The translations under genes were made by a program, and so were the position numbers. The notes under the pieces are model-generated. The model did not search any database. It saw only the letters and a list, made by a program, of their open reading frames with translations, and was not told the origin of the DNA. From an uncultured Pseudomonadota bacterium (GTDB taxonomy: Bacteria; Myxococcota_A; UBA796; JAFGLY01), in contig CALDOK010000513.1 of the NCBI GenBank assembly GCA_937912125.1, forward strand, positions 1-32,447: DNA of 32,447 bases. The letters are read 5' to 3'. Shown here piece after piece: positions 16,801-24,757 of the stretch. The first letter of the stretch is position 1, and each line of letters starts with the position of its first letter.

Positions 16801-16975
16801 TGTCGCCCGGGCTGGCGCCGGTGTAGCCGGTGGAGACGAAGATCATGGGGAACTCCATCTCAGGCATGAGATCGAGATCGAGCTGGCTCAGGCCGAACAG
16901 ACCGAACAGCATCACCACCAGCCAGACCACGCCGAAGGTGACGCCGCGCTTGACGCTGAGGGAGGAGAGGCTCAC
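13868..16975 (-). CDS. RND efflux transporter permease (AcrB/MdtB-like)
   Basis: This is a 1035-residue inner-membrane pump of the resistance-nodulation-division superfamily, normal length, with the expected two halves of six membrane helices and two large periplasmic loops. Landmarks are N-terminal helix 'FGVVWLVVMLFGLFGL', the 'GASPGDMETLITRPIE' block, TM4 'AVGMLVDNGVVVLENIF' (D409, N410), the pre-TM7 region after 'LGNRWKVVAGLVVALAV', and TM10 'GIAVNNGIVMVDAAN' (N939, N940). AcrB has Asp-Asp in TM4 and Lys in TM10; here these are Asp-Asn and Asn-Asn, so the proton relay differs from AcrB, as in many non-enterobacterial HAE pumps. It starts at GTG 16975 overlapping the adaptor's stop (GTGA), so the two are co-expressed. 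No outer-membrane factor gene is present in the window, so a TolC-like channel must come from elsewhere. Substrate unknown. Confidence 0.93.
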   Translation of the reverse strand: MSLSSLSVKRGVTFGVVWLVVMLFGLFGLSQLDLDLMPEMEFPMIFVSTGYTGASPGDMETLITRPIETAVSSVESVEEVTSSSQQGLSLITVSFAWDTDMDQAETDVRRALDLVEGMLPDDADDPLIFALSPDQKPVVTLGLTGLVPIDELRRLAEDVVQPRLERVEGVAQALVSGGLEREIHVDLDPSRVRAVGLDLNAVVGALYKENLQEPGGSIEQGASRFSIQAWGRYESVAELAEVVVGSKAVTDASGRTVGSRAVRLGEVASLRDGFEEAVNIQQIDGRDGVQINLRKQSGENTVEAIGGVMSALPQLQSSLPAGVELTVLAEDSGTISRSLTNLGSTAVVGVIIAFVVLLLFLGDWRAALIVACAIPLSVVATFGLMEQADMTLNILSMGGLALAVGMLVDNGVVVLENIFRLREEGAEPREAAARGASGVGTAVIASTLTTLSVFVPILFVEGFAGMLFEDMALTICFALAVSLVVALSFVPLAASRFLKGATRRSEGVTRRFSVLVEGYGRALAWALGNRWKVVAGLVVALAVSAGLAGTVRTELMASQDNGQSSITVELPTGLSLAETWARVDEVVDATQGALEPGELDHVMVQAGSSTGIAAVFGGGAEGSIELVLVPVGERRRGQADIDQAVREAVADIPGVDVRVGQKVSFTGESDIELQLVGHDLEVARALGLELQQQLEAMPDLAELSFSLADQQPQLQVSFDRPKMAELGLSTSTVGQVISTAFQGRVAGWYSENGDEHDIVVRWDRAFRQDLDDLRSLPVLTPAGVSVPLDSVADIRLGLGPVDIARQDQQRISSFEITLADRYQDAEGAWHQKDMAGSIAKLEVLAAGLDLPDGFTTSVGGSADDFIESFQSLGVALLVAILLVYLVMASQFESLRLPFVIIFSVPMALIGVVLIFALTGAALDISALIGVIMLVGIAVNNGIVMVDAANKLMADGLERAIAIYQASKQRLRPVLLTSLTTILAMVPLAMELGEGSEQWSGMARAVIGGLITATVLTLFVVPVLYTWFAPETVVEV

Positions 16976-18102
16976 AGCGCACCCCCGACCACCCGCACCA
17001 GCTCGCCGTCACGCAGCCGGTGCTGGCCGCGCACCACCAGCTGCTCACCGGGCTCGAGGCCAGCCCGCACCTCGTACCGCTCGCCATCACGCAGGCCCAG
17101 CTCCACCCGGCGCTCACGGGCGACGCCGTCGCCGTCGACCACATAGGCCCGGCGCAGGTCCTGGCCGGGGGCGGCCTCGGCCAGCAGCAGGGAGTCGAGC
17201 ACCAGGGCCTGCTGGGGGGCCACCACCACACCGTCCCGCTGGTCCACCACCAGCGACGCCCGGCCGAACATGCCGGGCTCGAGCAGGTAGCGCCCGGTGT
17301 CATCCTGGGGGTTGTCCAGGCGGAGCTTGACGGTCTTGGTGCGGACCACCGGGTCCAGGTAGGGGTAGACACGCGTGACCGTGGCCTGGAAGCTGCGACC
17401 GGGCCAGGCGTCCACGGTGATTCCCACGGTGTCGCCCACGGCCACCTGCCGCGCGTCGGCCTCGCTCAGGTCGAGGGCCACCTCGAGGGGGTCCATGACC
17501 AGGATGCTGCCCAGGGCCTGAGAGGGGTTCGTGCGGTCCCCTGGGTCCACAGAGCGGTGGGCCAACACCCCGCTGACCGGGGCGATCACCGCGGCCTCGC
17601 CGGCGTTGAGGGCCAGCTGGTCCAGGCTGGCCTGCAGGGCGCGGCGCTGGGCCTGGCTGGCCGCATAGCCGCTCTGGGCCTGGTCGAAGATCTGCTGGGT
17701 GATCACCCCGCCCTCGAGCAGCCCGGCGCTGCGATCCAGCTCCTGGGCTTGGCTGGCCAGCTGCACATCCAGGCCCTCGATCTGGGCCGCCAGCTGCTCG
17801 ATGCCCTTGTCCAGCGTGGCGCGGCGGATCAGGGCCACACGCTCGCCCTGTTGCACGAAGTCGCCCTCCTCGAAGGGGAAAGCCAGCACACGATCGCTGA
17901 CGGTGGTGAACAGCTGCACCTCGGCGCTGGCCTGCAGGTCGGCGGCGTAGCTGACCGTACGGGTCAGATCGGCCGTGAACAGCGCGGCCACCTCCACGGG
18001 GGTCCCGACGGGACCGCCGGCGGCCTGGAGGGCGCTGGAGTCACTGCAGGCCACCAAGACCGGCATGGCGAGGGCGAAGAGCACGAGAGCGGATGAACGC
18101 AT
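16972..18102 (-). CDS. RND efflux periplasmic adaptor (membrane fusion protein)
   Basis: This 376-residue protein bridges the RND pump and an outer-membrane channel. The N-terminus 'ALAMPVLVAC' is a lipoprotein signal, so it is anchored to the inner membrane by lipid. Domain order is typical: a barrel/lipoyl start ('ADLQASAEVQLFTTVSDRVL', 'FEEGDFVQQGERVALI'), an alpha-helical hairpin (about 92-150, 'KGIEQLAAQIEGLDVQLASQ'), the second lipoyl half ('AVIAPVSGVLAHRSVDPGD'), a beta-barrel ('VGDTVGITVDAWPGRSFQAT') and a membrane-proximal domain ending 'LVVRGQHRLRDGELVRVV'. ATG 18102 has GGAGG 7 bases upstream. It is the first gene of the efflux operon. A 9-base direct repeat lies 70-90 bases upstream and could be a regulator site. 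Confidence 0.93.
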   Translation of the reverse strand: MRSSALVLFALAMPVLVACSDSSALQAAGGPVGTPVEVAALFTADLTRTVSYAADLQASAEVQLFTTVSDRVLAFPFEEGDFVQQGERVALIRRATLDKGIEQLAAQIEGLDVQLASQAQELDRSAGLLEGGVITQQIFDQAQSGYAASQAQRRALQASLDQLALNAGEAAVIAPVSGVLAHRSVDPGDRTNPSQALGSILVMDPLEVALDLSEADARQVAVGDTVGITVDAWPGRSFQATVTRVYPYLDPVVRTKTVKLRLDNPQDDTGRYLLEPGMFGRASLVVDQRDGVVVAPQQALVLDSLLLAEAAPGQDLRRAYVVDGDGVARERRVELGLRDGERYEVRAGLEPGEQLVVRGQHRLRDGELVRVVGGAL

Positions 18103-18172
18103 GGGGAGACCTCCTGTCAGGAGCCAAGGTAGGCTGCAGGCAGCAGGCCCTCCGTTGCGTTGCCGTGGGGCT

Positions 18173-18191
18173 TGTGTTTCGCTGTGTTTCG
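18173..18191. repeat. 9-bp direct repeat upstream of the efflux operon
   Basis: TGTGTTTCG occurs at 18173-18181 and again at 18183-18191, a 10-base period (one helical turn), in the 93-base gap between the adaptor start and the preceding lipoprotein stop. It is AT-richer than its surroundings. It could bind a regulator of the efflux operon; chance is also possible. Confidence 0.3.
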
Positions 18192-18195
18192 AGGA

Positions 18196-18993
<798 letters not shown>

Positions 18994-19141
18994 GAGACCT
19001 CGGGCGGCACTGATTGGGACACGCCGCCCTATCGCGTCTTCACCCGAGTGCCCGCACGCACGCACGCCGCATCTTCTGCCAGCTCGCACCACCGCGCACC
19101 AGGCCGACGACGACCATCGCCAGGCCCTCAGCCAGCGCCGC

Positions 19142-20068
19142 TCACCTCCTGCCCACGGCCGCCAGGGTCAGGCCGATGGTCTCCGGGTAGCTGCAGGCGA
19201 GGGGCACCAGGTCGAAGCTGCCGAACAGGCCGCCGCGCAGATAGGCATCGCCCACCGGGGCCGTGACGCCGAGCCAGGGCGTGGCCATGGCGGCATGACA
19301 GGAGGGCGTCAGCGACTCGGGCGGGCTGCAGTTGGAGCCGCCGTGGCAGGACTCCCGCAGGGTGTAGTGGGCCTCGAAGACCGGCTGGTTCTGAAGCGCG
19401 ACCCCGCCGCCGAGCGACCAGCCGTCGTCCAGGCGGTGGTCCGCGCTCACGCCCACCACCTGCCGCAGCAGCAGCGGCGACCCCAGGCTGTGCTCCTGGT
19501 GCCGGTCGGCCACATAGAGATGGCCGTCCATGGGGCCATCCTCGTACCTCATCACCGTCACCTCGTTGCGGCGCCGGCTGACCTGGGCCAGCACCGCCCG
19601 CGTCTCCGAGTGCAGGCTCACCGTGGTGGCGGCTCCCGCGGGGATGTGCAGGCGCAGGGTGGGCCCCAGGTCGACCGAGGCCTTCCCCACCAGGTCCTCC
19701 TCGAGCAGCTTGACCGCCGCCGGCTCCGACATGCCGAAGGATGTGGCGCGCAGGCCCACGCCGATCTCCACCGGGGTGGCCACCCGCCACGCCATGTGGC
19801 CCTCCACCTGCCCGATGGGCACCAAGTGACCCACGTTCGCGGCCGTGGTGGGCAGCTCCAGCCAGCCCGTAGCGCTGCCCAGCGACAGCCCCCCCGACCA
19901 CGTGAACCCACCCGGCTCGGGGGAAGCACCTCGGGCCATGGGGGGAGTGGGGGCGCTGACCAACGCCACGTCTTCGGTGGTGACGATGTACTCCCGCCAG
20001 GTGCCCAGGCATCCTGTGGCCCCGATCAGCAGCAGCGCGGCGATCACGCGTGTGCTCACCCTTCCCAT
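19142..20068 (-). CDS. putative lipoprotein with beta-strand-rich outer-membrane-like domain
   Basis: This is a 308-residue protein. The signal 'TRVIAALLLIGATGC' ends in an ATGC lipobox. The mature part is rich in alternating strands and glycine ('GGFTWSGGLSLGSATGWLEL', 'MAWRVATPVEIGVGLRATS', 'SLGGGVALQNQPVFEAHYT', 'YLRGGLFGSFDLVPLAC'), as in outer-membrane beta-barrel-like proteins of about 10-12 strands. Three cysteines cluster in 'ESCHGGSNCSPPESLTPSC'. No specific family recognised. I chose ATG 20068 because GAGGAGGG lies about 5 bases upstream; a longer frame reaches 20131 but adds a non-signal-like extension. It lies downstream of the kinase gene on the same strand with a 190-base gap, so it is probably transcribed separately. 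Confidence 0.7.
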   Translation of the reverse strand: MGRVSTRVIAALLLIGATGCLGTWREYIVTTEDVALVSAPTPPMARGASPEPGGFTWSGGLSLGSATGWLELPTTAANVGHLVPIGQVEGHMAWRVATPVEIGVGLRATSFGMSEPAAVKLLEEDLVGKASVDLGPTLRLHIPAGAATTVSLHSETRAVLAQVSRRRNEVTVMRYEDGPMDGHLYVADRHQEHSLGSPLLLRQVVGVSADHRLDDGWSLGGGVALQNQPVFEAHYTLRESCHGGSNCSPPESLTPSCHAAMATPWLGVTAPVGDAYLRGGLFGSFDLVPLACSYPETIGLTLAAVGRR

Positions 20069-20258
20069 TCGACCCTCCTCGCGACGTGGACCCCCGGAAC
20101 AAACGCAAGAATCGTGCCGTTCGACCCACACGGGATCGCGAGCGGCACGGGCCGGTTCGGCCCCTCGAAGCGCGACATCCCGATCGCGGCGAGTCGCTCA
20201 GCCGCCCCGAACCCCGGCCTGGCTCACGCTCCCAGCGCCCGCGGGCGCCCACCAGCGA

Positions 20259-22199
20259 TCAGAAGCAGGTCTGGAACACCGCATCGCAGCTGATCACGGC
20301 GGGCTTCCCCGTCTCGATGGCCACCTGACCGGCGATGAAGCTGGCGCCCGCGCCGTCGTGGAGAAGGATGTCGTAGCGCCCCGGCGGCGCTCGCCCACTG
20401 CAGTACGCGGGGCCACCGGCGACCCCCTGCAGGCACAGCTTCTGGTCGATACCCCGGACCCGGAACGAGACCAGGGCAGGATCGGACTCGGGGCTCGGCG
20501 CAGGCTCTGGATCGGGCGCAGACTCTGGACCAGGCACGGGCTCCGGGCTCGGCGCAGACTCTGGACCAGGCACGGGCTCCGGGCTCGGCGCAGGCTCCAA
20601 GCCAGGCGCGGTCGGCGGCTCCACGGTGGACGCGGCGGGCACGAGCTTGGGGGCCGCGACGGCTTGGACAGCTGCGGGCGCGGGCGGTGTGGCCACCGGT
20701 TCTCCAGGCTGCGCCAGCGCGAGCGGGGAAGCAGGCGGGGCCCGTGCCAGGGAGGGCTCCTCGCTGGGCGCCACCTCCACCCCAGGCGACGCCGGCGCGG
20801 TCGGGGCCGAGGCCGAGGCCGACCCGGGGGCTGGCTGGACCGCGGGGACCTCGACCTGTGGGGGAGTGGACGCGCCGCGGCGCCACAGCACCACCGCGGG
20901 CACGGCCACCAGGGCCACGCAGAGCATGGCGCCGACGGCCACCACCGCACCCACCAGGGCCCAGCGCACCGAGCTGCCGGCGTGGCCCCCACGCTGGACC
21001 GCCGCGCGGGGTGGGGGGGAGGACACATGCGTGGGCGGCTGGGTCTCGTGCCCTGCGACATGGAGGGACGCCTCGGAACCCACCGAGGGGAACTCCGAGG
21101 GGATCGGTGCCAACCCGCCCGAGGACGTAGGGGACGACGCCAGGGGCGGCATCGAGGGAACCTGGGGCGGCGAGGAGGCCTGCCCTGGAGGCATCGAGGC
21201 CAGCCCAATGTCGGTCTGGTCCCCATCGGAGTCAGGCGCACGGGACCGAGGGTCCACGACCTGGGGGGATCGGCGCAAGGGCGGCAAGGCGCGTGGGGCC
21301 AGGCCCATGCCGAGCAGCGCGGAGCTACCGCCCTGCAGCACGGCCCGCAGCGCTGCGCAGCTGGGCAGGCGATCACGCCGCTCCGCAGCCATGCAGTGCC
21401 GGATGGCCATGGCGACCTCGGTGGGCAACCCAGGCGCGACCTCCTGGGGGTCCAGGTACTCGTCGTTGAACACCCGGCGCATGATGGACAGCTCGTGCTT
21501 GCCCTCGAAGGGCGGGCGCCCACACGCCAGCAGGTACAGGATGCAGCCGAGGGAGTACACGTCTGCCCGAGCGTCGATCTCGGGCAGGCCCCACAGCTGC
21601 TCGGGGGCGCTGTAGCCCCGGGTGCCCATCATGGTGCCGACGCTGGTGACCTCCCGGTCCTCCTCGACGCGGTGGACCTCCTTGACCAGCCCGAAGTCGG
21701 TGATGCGAGGCCGCAAGGGGCTGCGCTCGAGCTCGAGCATGATGTTGCCGGGCTTGAGGTCCCGGTGCACCAGGCCGGCTTCGTGGGCGGCCTCCATGCC
21801 GTCGAGGATCTGGTGGAACAGCTCCAGGGACAGCTCCAGGCTGGGCCAGGAGCCCGCCCGGCGCTGGCGCCCGAGCCAGCGTCGCAGATCCGGGCCGTCC
21901 ACGTACTCCATCAGCAGCGCGGGGCGCCCCTGGACGGTCAGGGAGGAGAACACCCGCAAGATATTGGCATGCTGCACCAGGTACTGGGCGCGGCCCTCGC
22001 GAAAGAGCCGCTGGGCCATGGCCTGGTCCACATCCACCAGCAGCTTGAGGGCTTGCTGGACGCCCATGGACAGCTCGGTGACCAGGTAGACCTCGGCGAG
22101 GCCCCCGCGGCCCACCAGCCGCTCCACCCGATGGGACCCCACGATCTGACCTGGGGCCAGCAGGGGCTCTCGAGCTGGCTGGGTAGAAACGCTGGGCAC
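20259..22199 (-). CDS. transmembrane serine/threonine protein kinase
   Basis: This is a 646-residue Hanks-type kinase. Catalytic motifs are complete: glycine loop 'VGRGGLAEVYLV' (29-40), Lys52 in 'ALKLL', Glu in 'FREGR', catalytic loop 'HRDLKPGN' (145-152), 'DFG' (168-170) and 'APE' (198-200). A Pro/Ser-rich cytoplasmic linker (about 300-410) precedes one membrane helix (about 411-440, 'WALVGAVVAVGAMLCVALV'). The outside part is Pro/Ala/Glu-rich with two identical 12-residue repeats and ends in a small cysteine-containing domain ('APPGRYDILLHDGAGASF') resembling a PEGA-like fold. I prefer GTG 22199 because AGGAG lies 5 bases upstream; ATG 22229 in the same frame has no clear ribosome site. 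It diverges from the MopE-repeat gene over a short gap. It probably senses an envelope signal; substrates unknown. Confidence 0.92.
   Translation of the reverse strand: MPSVSTQPAREPLLAPGQIVGSHRVERLVGRGGLAEVYLVTELSMGVQQALKLLVDVDQAMAQRLFREGRAQYLVQHANILRVFSSLTVQGRPALLMEYVDGPDLRRWLGRQRRAGSWPSLELSLELFHQILDGMEAAHEAGLVHRDLKPGNIMLELERSPLRPRITDFGLVKEVHRVEEDREVTSVGTMMGTRGYSAPEQLWGLPEIDARADVYSLGCILYLLACGRPPFEGKHELSIMRRVFNDEYLDPQEVAPGLPTEVAMAIRHCMAAERRDRLPSCAALRAVLQGGSSALLGMGLAPRALPPLRRSPQVVDPRSRAPDSDGDQTDIGLASMPPGQASSPPQVPSMPPLASSPTSSGGLAPIPSEFPSVGSEASLHVAGHETQPPTHVSSPPPRAAVQRGGHAGSSVRWALVGAVVAVGAMLCVALVAVPAVVLWRRGASTPPQVEVPAVQPAPGSASASAPTAPASPGVEVAPSEEPSLARAPPASPLALAQPGEPVATPPAPAAVQAVAAPKLVPAASTVEPPTAPGLEPAPSPEPVPGPESAPSPEPVPGPESAPDPEPAPSPESDPALVSFRVRGIDQKLCLQGVAGGPAYCSGRAPPGRYDILLHDGAGASFIAGQVAIETGKPAVISCDAVFQTCF
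20518..20589 (-). repeat. two perfect 36-bp tandem repeats in the kinase's extracytoplasmic stalk
   Basis: 20518-20553 and 20554-20589 are identical and encode 12 residues each (Pro/Glu/Ser-rich, 'PEPVPGPESA' core). Degenerate copies flank them. Perfect identity suggests a recent slippage or duplication that changes stalk length in frame. Confidence 0.85.
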
Positions 22200-22291
22200 G
22201 GCCTCTCCTGTGGGGCGCGACAATACCATGGCGCCAGCACGACCTGTCGGCCCTCGCGATACACTGCGCAGGTCACGCTCGCTGAGCTGGA

Positions 22292-24754
22292 ATGCCCACC
22301 CTCATCGCCCGCACACCGCCGTTCATGCTGGCCCTGGCCGCGGGCCTGTGCGCCGGCTGCATCTTCATCTCGGACGGGGAACACCAGGATCGGCGCGACG
22401 GGGTGATCCAGGACTCCAGGACCGACGACACGGCGCCCCCCGCGCCCGTCGATGCCGACGGGGACGGCTACCCCGAGGACCAGGACTGCGACGACGAGCA
22501 GGCCGCAGTCAACCCCGGCGCCAGCGAGCGCTGCAACGGCAGCGACGACGACTGTGACGGCGACATCGACGAAGACGACGCCATCGACGCCGCCACCTGG
22601 TACCGGGACCGGGACGGCGACGGCCATGGCGACGCCGAGCACAGCCAGCGGGCCTGCGATCAACCCTCGGGCTGGGTCGAGGACGACGACGACTGCGACG
22701 ACGAGCAGGCCGCGGTCAACCCCGCCTCCACCGAGCTGTGCAACGGCGCGGACGACGACTGCGACGGCACGGTGGATGAGGACGACGCCGCGGACGCCAC
22801 CACCTGGTACCACGACCAGGACGGCGACGGCTACGGCGATCCCGATGATGCCCAGGCGGCCTGCCAGGCCCCCGAGGGCACCGTGGCGGACGCCAGCGAC
22901 TGCGACGACGCCCAGCCCACGGTCAACCCCGCTGCCGCCGAGCGCTGCAACGGGCACGACGACGACTGCGATGGCGCCATCGACGAGGACGACGCCAGCG
23001 ACGCCAGCGTCTGGTGGGCCGACGCCGACGCCGACGGCTACGGCGACAGCGGCGCCACCACCACCGCCTGCGAGCGGCCCTCGGGCTATGCCTCGCCCAC
23101 GATCAACAGCGACTGCGACGACGGCGACGCCACCATCCACCCCACCGCCACCGAGACCTGCGACGGGCAGGATCAAGACTGCGACGGCTCGGTGGACGAA
23201 GGCGCCACCGACATGGCCACCTGGTACGTGGACGACGATGGCGACGGCTACGGCCACGCCAGCCGCAGCATCGTCGCCTGCGATCAGCCCTCGGGCTACC
23301 AGGCCGACACCAGCGACTGCGATGACCGCAGCGCCACCATCCACCCCGGCGCCACGGAGACCTGCGACGGGGTGGACCAGGACTGCGACGGCGTCGCGGA
23401 CGACGGCGCCATCGACATGGGCGTCTGGTACACCGACGCCGACGCCGACGGCTACGGCGACGCCACCAGCAGCACCATCGCGTGCAGCCAGCCCTCGGGC
23501 ACCAGCGCCGACGCCACCGACTGCGACGACGGCGACGCCACCATCCACCCGGGGGCTGTCGAGCTGTGCAGCGGGGTGGACGAGGACTGTGACGGCGTGG
23601 TCGACGCCGCCGGCACGGTCACCCACTACGACCCCAGCGGCGTCGCCACCAGCCTCGACGCGAGCTTCGCCTCCGGCACCTCCAGCCGAGCGGTCTCCGT
23701 GAGCCTCGCCAGCGATGGCGCCGTCCTGTTCTGCGAAGGCACCTACTACGCCCACCTGGAGGTCACCGCGAGCGACCTCACCATCCAGGGCTACTACGGA
23801 GCCAGCGCCACCACTCTGAGCGGCGACAACACCGCCACGGTCATCACCCTGGGGGGCAGCGGCGCCATCCGGCTGAGCGGGCTCACCATCACCGACGGCC
23901 ACGGCAGCGAGGGCGGGGGCCTGGGGGGCACGGACAGCGGGCTGACGGTCAGCATCACGGACTGCGCCTTCGATGACAACCGCGCCGACTACGGGGCAGG
24001 AGTCTTCCTGCGGGACGCCACCCTCACCCTGACGGACACCAGCTTCGACAACAACCGCGCCGACGCCGACGGCGGCGGGCTGTACCTCGACAGCGGCTCC
24101 GCCACCCTGGACGGCGTGACCATCTCCGACAGCACGGCCGCCATCAGCGGCGGCGGGGTGGTCCTCGAGTCCGCCACCGCCACCCTCACGGGCTGCGTCC
24201 TGGATGGCAACGAGGCGCAGGACTACGGCGGCGGCCTCTACGCCGACATCGCAGACCTCACCATCACCGCCAGCGAGTTCACCGACAACCAGGCCGACAT
24301 CGGCGGGGCAGGGCTGTTCTTCCGCGACTCCACGGCCGTCATCGAGGCCAGCACCGTCCAAGGCAACACCGCCAGCGACTACGGCGGCGGGCTGCTGCTC
24401 TCGGCCAGCAACGCCGAGCTGATCTCGAGCCTGGTGATCGAGAACCGTGTCACCGGCTCGAGCGTCACCGACATGGGGGGAGGCGCCCTGGTCTACGACG
24501 GCTCCACCCTCAGCTGCACGGGATCGCCGAGTGAAGACGCCGGTATCTACGCCAACGATGCCGGAGACGGCGGCGGCGTGTCCCTCTACGACAGCACCTG
24601 CCGGCTGGACTCCTTCAGCTGCGACTGGGGCACCGGCAGCGAGGACAACGATCCCGACGACGTGGACGTGACCCTCTACGGCGGCAGCTACGACGGCTAC
24701 GGCGACGACGAGAGCTTCAGCTGCGCGGGTGGAACGAGCGGCGCCTGCCTGTGA
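22292..24754 (+). CDS. surface protein with six MopE metal-binding repeats and a right-handed beta-helix
   Basis: This 820-residue exported protein has a short N-terminal signal ('MLALAAGLCAGC', with a possible but atypical lipobox). Residues about 54-440 hold six MopE-type units of about 65-68 residues, each with 'DxDGDGYGD', 'DCDD', 'NP' or 'HPxAxExC' and 'DxDCDGxxDE' elements; these bind metal (calcium, possibly copper) in related proteins. From about 455 on, the sequence changes to repeating strands with 'TLxxxxFxxNxAxxGGGLY' features ('FDNNRADADGGGLYLDSG', 'LDGNEAQDYGGGLYADIA', 'VQGNTASDYGGGLLLSAS'), a parallel beta-helix as in polymorphic outer-membrane and pectate-lyase-like proteins. 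The fusion is typical of large Myxococcota surface proteins. The ATG at 22292 has only a weak GGA nearby. The stop is 3 bases from the stop of the convergent gene. Likely a cell-surface or matrix protein; ligand unknown. Confidence 0.88.
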   Translation: MPTLIARTPPFMLALAAGLCAGCIFISDGEHQDRRDGVIQDSRTDDTAPPAPVDADGDGYPEDQDCDDEQAAVNPGASERCNGSDDDCDGDIDEDDAIDAATWYRDRDGDGHGDAEHSQRACDQPSGWVEDDDDCDDEQAAVNPASTELCNGADDDCDGTVDEDDAADATTWYHDQDGDGYGDPDDAQAACQAPEGTVADASDCDDAQPTVNPAAAERCNGHDDDCDGAIDEDDASDASVWWADADADGYGDSGATTTACERPSGYASPTINSDCDDGDATIHPTATETCDGQDQDCDGSVDEGATDMATWYVDDDGDGYGHASRSIVACDQPSGYQADTSDCDDRSATIHPGATETCDGVDQDCDGVADDGAIDMGVWYTDADADGYGDATSSTIACSQPSGTSADATDCDDGDATIHPGAVELCSGVDEDCDGVVDAAGTVTHYDPSGVATSLDASFASGTSSRAVSVSLASDGAVLFCEGTYYAHLEVTASDLTIQGYYGASATTLSGDNTATVITLGGSGAIRLSGLTITDGHGSEGGGLGGTDSGLTVSITDCAFDDNRADYGAGVFLRDATLTLTDTSFDNNRADADGGGLYLDSGSATLDGVTISDSTAAISGGGVVLESATATLTGCVLDGNEAQDYGGGLYADIADLTITASEFTDNQADIGGAGLFFRDSTAVIEASTVQGNTASDYGGGLLLSASNAELISSLVIENRVTGSSVTDMGGGALVYDGSTLSCTGSPSEDAGIYANDAGDGGGVSLYDSTCRLDSFSCDWGTGSEDNDPDDVDVTLYGGSYDGYGDDESFSCAGGTSGACL
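22451..23608 (+). repeat. six tandem MopE-type metal-binding repeats (coding)
   Basis: About 195-205 bases per unit; each unit encodes DCDD and a C-x-G/D-x-D-x-DCDG motif. Copies 4-6 share 'DGDATIHP'-like cores, suggesting later duplication than copies 1-3. Confidence 0.8.
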
Positions 24755-24757
24755 TCG

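Noticed and set aside
15173..17146. Plus-strand 657-residue open frame, His/Gln/Gly-rich
   Set aside because: Antisense of the RND pump and adaptor, whose reading is supported by full family motifs.
20235..20248. Perfect 14-base palindrome GCGCCCGCGGGCGC about 10 bases after the kinase stop, considered as a terminator
   Set aside because: No loop and no T-run; such GC palindromes are common by chance at this base composition.
21938..24361. Minus-strand 807-residue open frame with repeated 'VAVAVGVGV'
   Set aside because: Antisense of the MopE/beta-helix gene and overlapping the kinase; low-complexity Val/Ala/Gly product caused by high GC3 on the real strand.
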